DNA of 64,000 nucleotides from Bacteroidota bacterium (GTDB lineage Bacteria; Bacteroidota; Bacteroidia; Sphingobacteriales; Sphingobacteriaceae). A program made the position numbers and the translations under genes. The stretch lies in the NCBI GenBank assembly GCA_023450085.1, contig JAEXHI010000035.1, positions 48,168-112,167 on the forward strand, in the 5' to 3' direction. Of the stretch, positions 1 through 8,263 are shown piece by piece. Numbering within the stretch: the stretch's first letter is position 1; each line of letters opens with the position of its first letter. The notes under the pieces are model-generated. The model did not search any database, was not told where the DNA came from, and saw only the letters and a list, made by a program, of their open reading frames with translations.

Positions 1-1
1 A

Positions 2-499
2 TGGCAAGTGAGTAAAAGTAGAGTTGCCGTTGCGGGACATAGCGCAGGTGCAACTTTAAGTTTGTTGTACAGCTACGGTAGCAAAAACACCAATAAAGTA
101 AAAGTGGTAGCAAATTTGGCAGGAGCGTTGGACCAAACCTTTACCGACATTCCTTCTTTTAATTTGCTACCATCCTATATTTTAGAAATGGGTTATCGAT
201 ATACAGGTTTTGAAGTAAGCGTGGCTAATGAACAGTATTATAGAGCTATTAGTCCCCTGTATGTTGCTAATTCAAATCAAAAAATACCAACCTTAACCAT
301 TTTCCCTGAAAACAATGCCGTTGGAGATTTGCCAAAGCAGGCTAGGGCAACTTTTGATGCTTTTACCACCAAATTAAATCAGCTTAGCGTGCCCAATAAA
401 TTTGTACAAATTGCAGGAGCAGACCACAATTTCACAAAAACAGGCAACATCCAATTGGTGTTTGTAGAGCTATTGGCTTACCTAAATGCTAATTTGTAA
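2..499 (+). CDS. alpha/beta hydrolase, C-terminal part (5' end outside window)
   Basis: The reading frame is open from base 2 and continues off the left edge, so only about the last 165 residues are present. The nucleophile elbow GHSAG lies close to the start of the visible part, and an ADHNF segment near the end is well placed for the catalytic histidine. This is the layout of an alpha/beta hydrolase of the esterase/lipase or dienelactone-hydrolase type. The GTG at base 8 is probably an internal valine, not the start, because the residues before it (WQV) are also open and the fold needs an N-terminal half. Substrate cannot be told from the sequence. The gene is followed by about 100 bp and then pheS. 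Confidence 0.7.
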   Translation, partial: WQVSKSRVAVAGHSAGATLSLLYSYGSKNTNKVKVVANLAGALDQTFTDIPSFNLLPSYILEMGYRYTGFEVSVANEQYYRAISPLYVANSNQKIPTLTIFPENNAVGDLPKQARATFDAFTTKLNQLSVPNKFVQIAGADHNFTKTGNIQLVFVELLAYLNANL

Positions 500-568
500 T
501 AGATATGTTATAGGTTTGGGTTCATTTTATGGCTGTAATAGCCATTTAACTTTGTTTTTGAACTCGCC

Positions 569-603
569 TTGACAAATATATAGGAGAAAATCCTGTATAT
601 TTG
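569..603 (+). promoter_or_regulatory. putative Bacteroidota promoter of pheS
   Basis: A perfect -7 element TATATTTG at 596-603 is preceded by TTG at 569-571 with a 24-bp spacer, slightly longer than the usual 17-23. The element ends only 4 bp before the pheS ATG, so transcription would begin at or very near the start codon. Confidence 0.4.
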
Positions 604-607
604 GCGC

Positions 608-1648
608 ATGTTACAAGACCAAATAACGCAATACACTAACGAAATCAATGCGTTTTCTACCGCTAATGCTGCAGAACTAGAACAGTTCAGAATACGTTTT
701 CTGGGAACTAAAGGTATTATCAAAGATTTATTTGATGAATTTAAGGCCGTTTCTCCAGAAGAAAAAAGAACCTTGGGAAAGGTATTGAATGAGTTCAAGC
801 AACTGGCAGAAGCTAAATTTCAAACGTTAAACGAAACGATTTCGGCATCACAAGACACTTCGGAAAGCAATCAACTTGATTTGACTTTGCCAGGAGAAGG
901 TTTTGAGGTAGGTACGCGTCATCCATTGGCCATTGTACGTAGAGAAATCATCGAAATTTTCAATAAACTAGGCTTCAGCGTTGCCGAAGGTCCAGAAATT
1001 GAAGATGATTGGCATAACTTTTCGGCCCTTAACTTCCCAGAAGAGCACCCTGCAAGAGATATGCAAGATACCTTCTTCATTAAAAAAGGAGGTGAAAATG
1101 GAGACATTGCACTTCGTACCCATACTTCATCTGTACAGGTGAGGATGATGGAAGCAGGTCAACCTCCGTTCAGAGCATTAATGCCAGGTCGTGTTTACCG
1201 TAACGAAGCTATTTCAGCTAGAGCACATTGCTTTTTCCATCAAGTAGAAGGCTTGTACGTAGATGAGAAGGTTTCATTTGCAGATTTGAAACAAACACTT
1301 TTCTACTTTGTGCAAGAGCTTTACGGCGAAGGTACCAAAGTTCGTTTCCGTCCATCTTATTTCCCATTTACAGAACCATCTGCCGAAATGGATATTTCTT
1401 GTAGCATTTGTAAAGGCGCAGGTTGTAACATGTGTAAAGGAAGTGGTTGGGTAGAAATTTTAGGCTGTGGTATGGTTGACCCAAATGTTTTGGAAAATTG
1501 TGGTATCGACAGTAAAAAATACAGCGGTTTTGCTTTTGGTATGGGGATAGAACGTATTGCCAACCTTAAATTCGAAATCAAAGATTTGCGTTTGTTCTCA
1601 GAAAACGATGTTCGTTTCTTGAAACAATACCAATCAGCCCTGATATAA
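608..1648 (+). CDS. pheS: phenylalanine--tRNA ligase alpha subunit
   Basis: Catalytic subunit of the alpha2-beta2 phenylalanyl-tRNA synthetase, which charges tRNA-Phe in the cytoplasm. The 346-residue length is normal. The N-terminal coiled-coil arm (about residues 1-85) is followed by the class II synthetase core: motif 2 around RNEAISARAHCFFHQVEG (199-215) and motif 3 around FGMGIERI (310-317). Between them is a four-cysteine insert (C265, C268, C273, C276) just before the conserved GWVEILGCGMV; it resembles a small zinc-ribbon knuckle and is absent from the E. coli enzyme. pheT is not adjacent, so the subunit genes are split. The ATG at 608 fits the family N-terminus (MLQDQI). Confidence 0.97.
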   Translation: MLQDQITQYTNEINAFSTANAAELEQFRIRFLGTKGIIKDLFDEFKAVSPEEKRTLGKVLNEFKQLAEAKFQTLNETISASQDTSESNQLDLTLPGEGFEVGTRHPLAIVRREIIEIFNKLGFSVAEGPEIEDDWHNFSALNFPEEHPARDMQDTFFIKKGGENGDIALRTHTSSVQVRMMEAGQPPFRALMPGRVYRNEAISARAHCFFHQVEGLYVDEKVSFADLKQTLFYFVQELYGEGTKVRFRPSYFPFTEPSAEMDISCSICKGAGCNMCKGSGWVEILGCGMVDPNVLENCGIDSKKYSGFAFGMGIERIANLKFEIKDLRLFSENDVRFLKQYQSALI

Positions 1649-1649
1649 A

Positions 1650-2060
1650 ATGAAAAAAATAGCCGCTATAGCCATTGTTTTTTTATTGTTCTTCGCATCA
1701 TGCGGAAAAGAAGAAAACTATATCCCAGATTATCCAGTAAACTATAGTATTACCGTTGCCGAATTTAGCATTCGAGCTACAAACGGAATTTTATTGGTGC
1801 CCAATCAAGGAGTGGCAGGCTTAATTATAGTGAGGATATCTACCAATGAATATGTCGCTTTTGACAGATGCAGTACCGTTAATCCTGAAAAGGCTTGTGC
1901 GGTTACACCAGAAGATGGCAGTGTATTCCTTGCCCTAGACCCATGTTCTGGCGGTAAGTTTTCATTGCTCGATGGTAGTCCGCAAAAAGCACCCGCAAAA
2001 AGAGCTTTAAAAAGATATGCTTTGAACATCGCGGGGCAACAAATATTAGTAAGAAATTAA
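1650..2060 (+). CDS. Rieske-fold-like lipoprotein without histidine ligands
   Basis: A 136-residue lipoprotein: a hydrophobic signal ends in the lipobox FASC with C18 as the lipidation site. The rest resembles a Rieske [2Fe-2S] ferredoxin fold: a first cluster-loop position FDRCS (C74), then C83, then DPCSGGKFSLLDGS (97-110) and the PAKRALKRYAL end that in Rieske proteins follows the second cluster loop. Neither loop has the CxH or CxxH histidine needed for a classical cluster, so this is a degenerate or differently liganded version. It starts 1 bp after the pheS stop and overlaps the next TetR gene by one base, so it is probably cotranscribed with both. Function is unknown; localisation to an envelope membrane is inferred from the lipobox. 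Confidence 0.65.
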   Translation: MKKIAAIAIVFLLFFASCGKEENYIPDYPVNYSITVAEFSIRATNGILLVPNQGVAGLIIVRISTNEYVAFDRCSTVNPEKACAVTPEDGSVFLALDPCSGGKFSLLDGSPQKAPAKRALKRYALNIAGQQILVRN

Positions 2061-2635
2061 TGGAGCCAGAGAAAATAAAAGAAAGTATACTTAGGGCCGC
2101 AAAGGAGCTATTTAGAAAATACGGCTATCACAAAACAAGTGTCAACGAAATTGCCAAAAAGGCCCGTATTGCCAAAGCTACCATCTATAAGTATTTCGAA
2201 AGCAAGGAACAAATCCTCGATTTTATTTTGATGGACTACCTCGATGTTAACCTGCATGGTATTTTGTCTAATAAAGCACAATTTGCTAGTGAAGAGGAAC
2301 ATTTAAAGGCATTGGTAATGAAAACTTGCCGACTTTCTTTTACGGCTTGTAATGAGTTTATCGGTTGGGATTTTGTTCGTGAAAATGCTAACTCTCAGGA
2401 ATTTTTAAAACATCTTTCCGACCAGTTAGAAGCTTTGTTATTATCGGCTTATTTGGAGCTCGACCACTTTAAAAACAATCCCGCTCGCCGTGGCGGACTG
2501 GCATTTTTGTTGAAAGCCAGCAAAAGCATCGTGTTCTCGTTTGCCTTCACCTCAGTAAGCGATTCTGATGTCCGTAAGAACTTCGTAACCTTCCAAAAAG
2601 AGATATTACCTTATCTGGTAAAAGCTGCGTTGTAA
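2060..2635 (+). CDS. TetR/AcrR family transcriptional regulator
   Basis: A 191-residue DNA-binding repressor of the TetR family. Residues about 8-55 form the family helix-turn-helix: ILRAAKELFRKYGYHKTSV, then IAKKARIAKATIYKYFESKE, with the diagnostic YKYF recognition-helix end. The C-terminal two thirds is the ligand-binding and dimerisation part and is not conserved enough to suggest a ligand. The ATG overlaps the stop codon of the preceding lipoprotein by one base (TAATG), which argues for translational coupling. The target genes are not evident; the lipoprotein or an efflux system elsewhere are possibilities. Confidence 0.9.
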   Translation: MEPEKIKESILRAAKELFRKYGYHKTSVNEIAKKARIAKATIYKYFESKEQILDFILMDYLDVNLHGILSNKAQFASEEEHLKALVMKTCRLSFTACNEFIGWDFVRENANSQEFLKHLSDQLEALLLSAYLELDHFKNNPARRGGLAFLLKASKSIVFSFAFTSVSDSDVRKNFVTFQKEILPYLVKAAL

Positions 2636-3159
2636 GATTTCTTATTTGGTTTGAAAAGCAGATAGCTGCTACTATTGTAGATAGTCCCGCTATATGCTTC
2701 AATCTTTTTGTCAACCTTCTTGCTGTCATTCCGAGGAACGAGGAATCTCTTTTTGTATTGCTTTAACTTTCAGATTCTTCGCTACGCTCAGAATGACATA
2801 TACAAAAAGTATTTCCGCTGCTATCGGGTTTATAAACTCAAAGTTGTGCTAAGGAAATAGCAAAAAGGGCAAAGCAGGCCCCAAAAGCATAACAAACCTC
2901 GTAGGTTTCAAGAACCTACGAGGTTTAATCATTTATACAAACGTGAGTTCGGGATAGTCGTTTGTATATCATGCTTATTACAGAAAATGCTCGTCAGGTA
3001 TTCCGCTTTAAGATTGCTTTCCCGAAAAATCGGAACAGGCTATTCTTCGCAATGACGCTCTTTTTTTCGTCTTTGCGAGGAGGAACGACAGCTAGCTCCG
3101 ACCATTCGGAGAAGCAATCTCACTTTACACGCAAGATGGTTAAATAGAATTCGGGTTAA
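2636..3159. repeat. 524-bp gene-free stretch made of dispersed repeat fragments
   Basis: No convincing gene is present. The stretch is a mosaic of short dispersed repeats that recur elsewhere in the window. About 2668-2705 shares ACTATTGTAG and CCCGCTAT blocks with 20938-20970 (inverted) and a CAATCTTTTTG block with 15007-15035 and 30684-30702. About 2723-2802 is a GTCATTC...GAATGACA inverted arrangement. About 2803-2835 (TTTCCGCTGCTATCGGGTTT) recurs at 14922-14955 and 30786-30805. A perfect palindrome lies at 2894-2926. About 3049-3125 is a GCGAGGAGGAACGA...AAGCAATCT fragment. A 61-codon open frame at 2962-3147 simply translates repeat sequence. Confidence 0.7.
2894..2926. repeat. perfect palindromic repeat, AACCTCGTAGGTT family
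   Basis: A 14-bp perfect inverted repeat (AAACCTCGTAGGTT and its complement) around a 5-base loop. The same family occurs at 14968-15000 and, in degenerate form, at 30715-30765, 41763-41793 and 61342-61374. It has no T-tract on either side, so it looks like a REP- or MITE-like element more than a terminator. Confidence 0.8.
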
Positions 3160-3537
3160 CTAAAGAACCGAGCACAGCAAACAGCTCCAGCCAATAATCA
3201 TTAATAAACCACCTAGCGGTGTAATTGGTCCTAAAAATTTGAAACTCTTTTTAAGGTATTCTGATAGCGACAAAAGATAAATGCTAAAAGAAAAAAGGAT
3301 GGTGCCAATTGTTACCAAATAGAAAGCCCATCTGATAGAGCTTAGCTCTACATTGGCATTGTAACCAAGCACCAACAGAAACAGCGCACTATAGGTTTGA
3401 TACCTTACGCCAACTTCAAAAGAGGCCAGTTTCTCAGCAGATAAAACTTTCTTTAAAGCATGAGCACCGAAAGCGCCAAAAATAATCGCTAAAATTCCAA
3501 AAGCTGCTCCAACAGCAATAACTAAGTGGTTATTCAT
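3160..3537 (-). CDS. DUF423 family inner-membrane protein (YgdD-like)
   Basis: A 125-residue protein with four predicted membrane helices. The N-terminal block GAAFGILAIIFGAFGAHALK and the following YQTYSALFLLVLG are typical of the DUF423 family (E. coli YgdD). The family has no established biochemical function. Length and topology are normal. The gene stands alone, with repeat-rich DNA on both sides. Confidence 0.9.
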   Translation of the reverse strand: MNNHLVIAVGAAFGILAIIFGAFGAHALKKVLSAEKLASFEVGVRYQTYSALFLLVLGYNANVELSSIRWAFYLVTIGTILFSFSIYLLSLSEYLKKSFKFLGPITPLGGLLMIIGWSCLLCSVL

Positions 3538-3626
3538 ATAGCAGTAAAGGTAGCGAAATAAGACCTAAAGATAAGTTAGCGGATTGTCTAAAAATATAAA
3601 GGCGTCATTTCGAGCGAAACACAGTG

Positions 3627-3678
3627 TAGCCGAGAAATCTTTTAAACATAATTGCTTAATTTAAAGATTTCTCGGCTA
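3627..3678. repeat. inverted repeat, AGCCGAGAAATCTTT family
   Basis: Left arm TAGCCGAGAAATCTTT (3627-3642) and right arm AAAGATTTCTCGGCTA (3663-3678) form a 16-bp stem around about 20 bases of AT-rich loop. Flanking GTCATTTCGAGCG sequence is of the same style as the repeats at 2723-2802 and 30840-31160. There is no adjacent T-tract. Confidence 0.65.
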
Positions 3679-3736
3679 TGTGTCTATGTGGTTATATAAC
3701 CTCTCCTTGAAAAGGAGAGGGGGGAATGGTTGGTAA

Positions 3737-4768
3737 TTATTTTCCTAAAGCTTTTCTCACTTGAGGAGCTATTTTTTCTCCAAAAATCTCGATAGATTTC
3801 ATCATGTGTTCATGTGAAGGTGCACCTACATCCATGTGTGCCGAAAAGCGGGTTAATCCAAATAGTTCTTGCATTTGCAATATTTTCTCTGCCGCTTCAT
3901 TAGCATCTCCAATAATTAAAGCCCCGTGTTTTGAGCGTCCAAAATCAAATTGTCCACGTTGAAATGGAGGCCATCCTCTTGACTTGCCAATTCTGTCCAT
4001 TTGTGCAGAATAAACAGGGTAATAATAGTCGGCAGTAGCTTGGCTTTCCTCTCCAAAAAATGAATGCATATGCACACCCACTTTGAATTGGCTCATGTCG
4101 TGGCCACTATCTTCGTAAGCTTGTTTATAGTACTCAAACAAAGGCTGAAACTGCTCTGGATTGCCTCCAATAATGGCAAACATTACAGGTAGACCCAGTT
4201 TTCCTGCACGTACTACCGAGTTTGGAGTGCCACCTACAGCTACCCAAATATTTAAATGGTCATTTACCGCACGAGGTAAAACCTGTTGTTCTTTTAGTTC
4301 TGGTCTGAACTTTCCTTTCCATGAAATGGTATCCTGCTGGTTGATTTTTACCAAAAGGTTCAGCTTCTCTTCAAAAAGTTCATCATAATCGGCAAGGTTA
4401 TAGCCAAACAATGGGAATGATTCAATAAAACTACCACGGCCCGCCATTAACTCGGCCCTACCGTTTGAAATTAAGTCTACTGTAGCAAAGCTCTGATAAA
4501 GTTTTACAGGGTCTGCTGAACTCAATACCGAAACAGCACTTCCTAACTTGATGTTTTTAGTGACGGTAGCTGCCGCTGCGAGAATGATTTCTGGAGTGGA
4601 TACGGCATAATCTGGTCGATGATGCTCCCCAATACCATAAAAGTCCAGACCCACTTGGTCCATGAGTTTAATTTCCTCAATAATTTCTTGTAAACGTTGT
4701 TGTGCTGGTTGTGCTTGACCGTTGGCGTTAATTTGTAAATCGCCAAACATTCCAATACCTAATTCCAT
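3737..4768 (-). CDS. LLM class flavin-dependent oxidoreductase
   Basis: A 343-residue protein of the bacterial luciferase-like monooxygenase superfamily (TIM barrel using FMN). Seen in the sequence: the N-terminal LGIGMFGD strand, DQVGLDFYGIGEHHRPDYA (about 38-55; the GEHH block is typical), the AAATVTKNIKLGSAVSVLSSADP block, and GRAELMAGRGSFIESFPLFG. This subgroup is close to the single-domain alkanal-monooxygenase-like proteins; the actual substrate is unknown. It is probably monocistronic, with its own consensus promoter. Confidence 0.9.
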   Translation of the reverse strand: MELGIGMFGDLQINANGQAQPAQQRLQEIIEEIKLMDQVGLDFYGIGEHHRPDYAVSTPEIILAAAATVTKNIKLGSAVSVLSSADPVKLYQSFATVDLISNGRAELMAGRGSFIESFPLFGYNLADYDELFEEKLNLLVKINQQDTISWKGKFRPELKEQQVLPRAVNDHLNIWVAVGGTPNSVVRAGKLGLPVMFAIIGGNPEQFQPLFEYYKQAYEDSGHDMSQFKVGVHMHSFFGEESQATADYYYPVYSAQMDRIGKSRGWPPFQRGQFDFGRSKHGALIIGDANEAAEKILQMQELFGLTRFSAHMDVGAPSHEHMMKSIEIFGEKIAPQVRKALGK

Positions 4769-4787
4769 AAATTTCCTTTCTTTGCTA

Positions 4788-4814
4788 CAAAGATAACTTC
4801 AATATAGGGTCAAA
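4788..4814 (-). promoter_or_regulatory. putative promoter of the LLM oxidoreductase gene
   Basis: On the minus strand TTTG (4814-4811) is followed by a perfect TATCTTTG (4795-4788) after 15 bp. The element ends 19 bp before the ATG at 4768. The spacer is a little short for the Bacteroidota consensus. Confidence 0.4.
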
Positions 4815-4869
4815 GTTTTTGATGTATGTTAAGAAATGTATGGAAGTTAATGGATTTACAGCTTTTACT

Positions 4870-4955
4870 ATGTTTAAGAGATTGCTTCGTCATTCTTCCT
4901 CGCAAAGACGAAAATAGGGCGTCATTGCGAGTTTACGACGCAATCCAAAAAGGAA
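4870..4955. repeat. dispersed repeat fragment with GAGATTGCTTCGTCATT motif
   Basis: The stretch reads GAGATTGCTTCGTCATTCTTCCTCGCAAAGACG and then GCGTCATTGCGAG...GACGCAATCC, so it is roughly an inverted pair of the same element. It matches in style the fragment at 3049-3125 in opposite orientation. No gene lies here. Confidence 0.5.
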
Positions 4956-4981
4956 TAATCCAGTTCAATACTGAGAGGCTT

Positions 4982-5884
4982 TTACAGACTTCTATTAATA
5001 AAATCAAGTACCTGTTCACCTTGCCTAGGTTCAAACCAAGTGGTATCCTCATCTTTCCTAAACCAAGTTAACTGTCTTTTGGCAAATCGACGAGTGTTTT
5101 GCTTAATCTTATCAACGGCAGTAGCTAAGTCAATTTCGCCATCTAAATAGTCGAAAATTTCTGAATAGCCCACTGTTTTTAGTGCATTCAGTTCTTTATA
5201 GTCCTCAAGAGATTTTACTTCTTCCAGTAAGCCCTCTTGCATCATGAGATCTACTCGGTGGTTAATTTGATTGTAAAGCTTTTCTCTGTCGGTATTCAAA
5301 CCTATTTTCACGATATTGAACGGACGCTCTTTTTTGTTCGAAGTAAGAAATGAGCTTAGTTTCTGCCCTGTTGACAATACCACTTCTAAACCACGAATCA
5401 TACGCTGCGGATTGCTTTGGTCTACTTTTGCATAATATTCGGGGTCAAGTGTTGCCAATTGCTCTCTAATAGCTTCAATACCTTCGTTGGCAAATTGCTG
5501 GTTAAGCCTTTCGCGGATGTCGAGGTCGATTTCGGGCATGTCATCTAAGCCATTGCAAACCGCATTAATGTATAACCCAGAACCGCCAACCATCACCAAT
5601 ACATCATGTTTGGTAAATAGTTTTTCCATCAAAGCTAATACCTGCACTTCAAAATCGCCCGTGCTAAAAAACTGGGTAATGCTATGCGAATTGATAAAAT
5701 GGTGAGGAGCTGCTGCCAGTTCTTCTGCCGAAGGTTTAGCAGTGCCAATACTCATTTCCTTAAAAAACTGTCTTGAATCAGCAGAAATAATTTCCGTTTG
5801 GTAGTGTTTGGCTAATTCGATAGCCAAAGCGGTTTTACCAATTGCCGTTGGCCCAACAATAACGATTAATGTTTTTTGTTTCAT
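4982..5884 (-). CDS. miaA: tRNA dimethylallyltransferase
   Basis: Transfers a dimethylallyl group from DMAPP to N6 of A37 in tRNAs reading codons that start with U. The 300-residue protein shows the P-loop GPTAIGKT (11-18), the SADSRQ and IGTAKPS blocks, MVGGSGLYINAV (the prenyl-donor/tRNA region) and the C-terminal TRRFAKRQLTWFRKD typical of MiaA. It is the last gene of a minus-strand run tsaC-cca-pRiA4b-type-miaA, of which three members act on tRNA. Confidence 0.97.
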   Translation of the reverse strand: MKQKTLIVIVGPTAIGKTALAIELAKHYQTEIISADSRQFFKEMSIGTAKPSAEELAAAPHHFINSHSITQFFSTGDFEVQVLALMEKLFTKHDVLVMVGGSGLYINAVCNGLDDMPEIDLDIRERLNQQFANEGIEAIREQLATLDPEYYAKVDQSNPQRMIRGLEVVLSTGQKLSSFLTSNKKERPFNIVKIGLNTDREKLYNQINHRVDLMMQEGLLEEVKSLEDYKELNALKTVGYSEIFDYLDGEIDLATAVDKIKQNTRRFAKRQLTWFRKDEDTTWFEPRQGEQVLDFINRSL

Positions 5885-5960
5885 TTGGCTTACGGATTAT
5901 AGGTTGAAAGCTGCTCGATTTAACAATAGGGTCCGGACTTTCGGTCTTTAAACTTTCCGA

Positions 5961-6614
5961 CTAGTAATCGTCTTTATCGTTTCCGTAATCGTCGTTACCG
6001 TAATCATCTTCACCGTCACCATATTCATCTTCTTGCTCTTCGTCTTCCTCGTCATTTTCTTCTTCCTGAGCATTAATTCCTCTTCCGCCCATGGCTTCTA
6101 GTTCATCGGTATCCTCTGGAACAAAGTCCATTTCATTTAAGAAATCAAAGTCGTTGTCAACGGCAGAACTGCTCGCTGCAATACTATCAATATTGCCTTT
6201 GTCAATGATTTTTGGTGCTTCCCCAATGCTTTTTACCAAATAAGGGTACTCAATTTTAGGGTCGTTGTCCAATATAATTTTAATCAGCTCTACATGGAAA
6301 TCATATGGCCTCTCAAAATTGTAGATATAATAGAATTTTTGATGTGGGTCTTCAATAAAGTTACTCAACTTCGATTTTTCCATCAAAGTTACACCGTTGT
6401 CAATTTTACGTTGAGTAGGATGGATGGCAATTTCTTCGCCTTTAATCCAGTTATCGGTACTTACATAAAATGACGAAGATTTATCGGCATTATATCCAGT
6501 GCTGCGGTGTATAGCTCTATGTAAATCTTCGAAAGTTTGGTTGCTTTTGATATCAATTTCACGTGTGATATCGTCATAATCTTCGAAAGAAACTCTAAAT
6601 CTATAAATGGCCAT
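5961..6614 (-). CDS. plasmid pRiA4b ORF-3 family protein with acidic tail
   Basis: A 217-residue protein. Residues about 3-115 (YRFRVSFEDYDDITREIDI, TFEDLHRAIHRSTGY, SFYVSTDNWIKGEEI) match the pRiA4b ORF-3 / IS1096 passenger-protein fold, whose molecular function is not established. From about residue 170 the chain becomes a low-complexity acidic tail of Asp, Glu, Gly and Tyr. It lies between cca and miaA (gaps 127 and 76 bp), so a link to RNA metabolism is possible but only by association. Despite the family name there are no transposon features here. Confidence 0.8.
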   Translation of the reverse strand: MAIYRFRVSFEDYDDITREIDIKSNQTFEDLHRAIHRSTGYNADKSSSFYVSTDNWIKGEEIAIHPTQRKIDNGVTLMEKSKLSNFIEDPHQKFYYIYNFERPYDFHVELIKIILDNDPKIEYPYLVKSIGEAPKIIDKGNIDSIAASSSAVDNDFDFLNEMDFVPEDTDELEAMGGRGINAQEEENDEEDEEQEDEYGDGEDDYGNDDYGNDKDDY

Positions 6615-6741
6615 GTCCTATATACTGCTTTATTGTGGGGTAAAAATATAAAAAAACTTCGAAGTCAGGAAGTCTGAAAACTGGTTCTCCGATGTATAAC
6701 GCTAATCGTTAAATGGTGTTTTAGAAATCTCAAATTGTAAA

Positions 6742-8178
6742 TCAAACGCGGCTTAATCCTAACTCTTTGGCTTTTTGGAGCATATAGTTAAAAGCCTCCT
6801 CGTAACTATTGTTAATATCGCCTTCTAAAATTGCTTCGCGAATGGCATTTTTTAAAATACCTACTTCTTTACCCGCAGAAAGGCCAAAAGTTTCCATGAT
6901 ATCATTTCCCGAGATAGGAGGTTGCCAGTTGCGTAATTGGTCTCTCTCCTCTACGTCTTTGAGTTTTTGTTTTACAAGTTCAAAGTTGTTGCGGTATTTC
7001 TTGACTTTGTATTCGTTTTTGGTCGTGATATCAGCATTACAAAGTAACATTAAGCTATCGATGTCCTCACCAGCTTCGAACAATAAGCGTCTTACCGCCG
7101 AATCGGTTACAATATCTTGTGCTAAAACAATGGGGCGTAAATGTAGCAATACCAATTTCTGTACAAACTTCATTTTCTCATTCAATGGCAATTTGAGTTG
7201 TGCAAAAATTTGAGGAACCATGCGGGCGCCTTTGTCCTCATGTCCGTGGAAAGTCCATCCATGACCTTCTTCAAAACGTTTGGTAGCGGGTTTGGCTATG
7301 TCATGAAGAATAGCAGCCCAGCGCAACCATAGGTCGTCTGTAGTTTGGCAAATATTATCTAAAACCTCTAAAGTATGGTAAAAATTGTCTTTATGGGCAC
7401 GGCCTTTAATCACGTCTACCCCATAAAGCTTAGCCATTTGGGGAAATATCAATTCCAATAAACCTGTATCAAATAGGTAATTGAAACCAATAGATGGTTT
7501 TTTAGAAAGAATGATTTTGTTTAATTCGTCGCTGATGCGCTCCTTTGAAACAATTTTTATGCGTTCTTTTTGCGATTGGATAGCATCAACAGCCGTTTGG
7601 TCTATTGTAAAGTTAAGTTGGCTGGCAAAACGGATGGCACGCATCATTCGTAATGGGTCATCAGAAAAGGTCACCACAGGGTCTAATGGCGTACGGATGA
7701 GTTTGTTTTCCAAATCTTCCAGCCCATTAAAGGGGTCAACTATTTGGCCAAAAGTAGGCTGGTTTAACGAAATTGCCAAGGCATTAATGGTAAAGTCCCT
7801 ACGCAATTGGTCGTCCTCTAAAGTGCCATCCTCTACAATTGGTTTACGTGAATTTGCTCGGTAGCTTTCTCTCCTCGCACCTACAAACTCTACTTCCAAA
7901 TCTGAATGCTTCAACATGGCGGTGCCAAAATTCTTGAAAACGGCTACATTGGCTTTCAGCCTTTGACCTACTTTTTCAGCAAATGCAATTCCGTTACCCA
8001 ATACTACTACATCAATATCTTTAGAAGGACGGTCTAAGTAAAGGTCACGTACAAATCCGCCAATAACGTAGATTTCTGTGTTGGTTTTTTCGGCAGTTTC
8101 GGCTAATACTTTAAAAATGGGAGCTTCCATCTTACTTAATGGAAAGTTGGTATCGCCAGTCTGTTGATTGATTTGCAT
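6742..8178 (-). CDS. cca: CCA tRNA nucleotidyltransferase, HD-domain type
   Basis: Adds or repairs the 3'-terminal CCA of tRNAs. The nucleotidyltransferase head shows VIGGFVRD (38-45) and the metal-binding D-I-D at 54-56; the following RRDFTINALA and the arginine-rich DDPLRMMRAIRFASQL blocks are typical of class II enzymes. The middle carries an HD phosphohydrolase motif WAAILHDIAKP. At 478 residues it is the common long bacterial form. The ATG at 8178 is kept; a second methionine at residue 17 is possible but less likely. It lies 85 bp downstream of tsaC. Confidence 0.93.
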   Translation of the reverse strand: MQINQQTGDTNFPLSKMEAPIFKVLAETAEKTNTEIYVIGGFVRDLYLDRPSKDIDVVVLGNGIAFAEKVGQRLKANVAVFKNFGTAMLKHSDLEVEFVGARRESYRANSRKPIVEDGTLEDDQLRRDFTINALAISLNQPTFGQIVDPFNGLEDLENKLIRTPLDPVVTFSDDPLRMMRAIRFASQLNFTIDQTAVDAIQSQKERIKIVSKERISDELNKIILSKKPSIGFNYLFDTGLLELIFPQMAKLYGVDVIKGRAHKDNFYHTLEVLDNICQTTDDLWLRWAAILHDIAKPATKRFEEGHGWTFHGHEDKGARMVPQIFAQLKLPLNEKMKFVQKLVLLHLRPIVLAQDIVTDSAVRRLLFEAGEDIDSLMLLCNADITTKNEYKVKKYRNNFELVKQKLKDVEERDQLRNWQPPISGNDIMETFGLSAGKEVGILKNAIREAILEGDINNSYEEAFNYMLQKAKELGLSRV

Positions 8179-8186
8179 ATTGATTG

Positions 8187-8194
8187 CAAAAGTA
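8187..8194 (-). promoter_or_regulatory. putative -7 element of cca
   Basis: TACTTTTG on the minus strand is a perfect TAnnTTTG match 8 bp before the cca ATG. No TTG is found at the right distance upstream, so the call rests on the -7 element alone. Confidence 0.3.
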
Positions 8195-8263
8195 AGAAAA
8201 ACCTTTAAATACTCTCACCATCGCAATAAACAGCTTTTTTTGAATATCGCAATGCCGAAAACA

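Noticed and set aside
2962..3147. Open frame of 61 codons, plus strand
   Set aside because: It runs through the dispersed repeat fragment with GCGAGGAGGAACGA and has no family resemblance or ribosome signal; it is a chance frame.
5961..6614. Transposon-related gene (pRiA4b/IS1096 family name)
   Set aside because: No terminal repeats, transposase or target duplication are nearby; the family name is historical.
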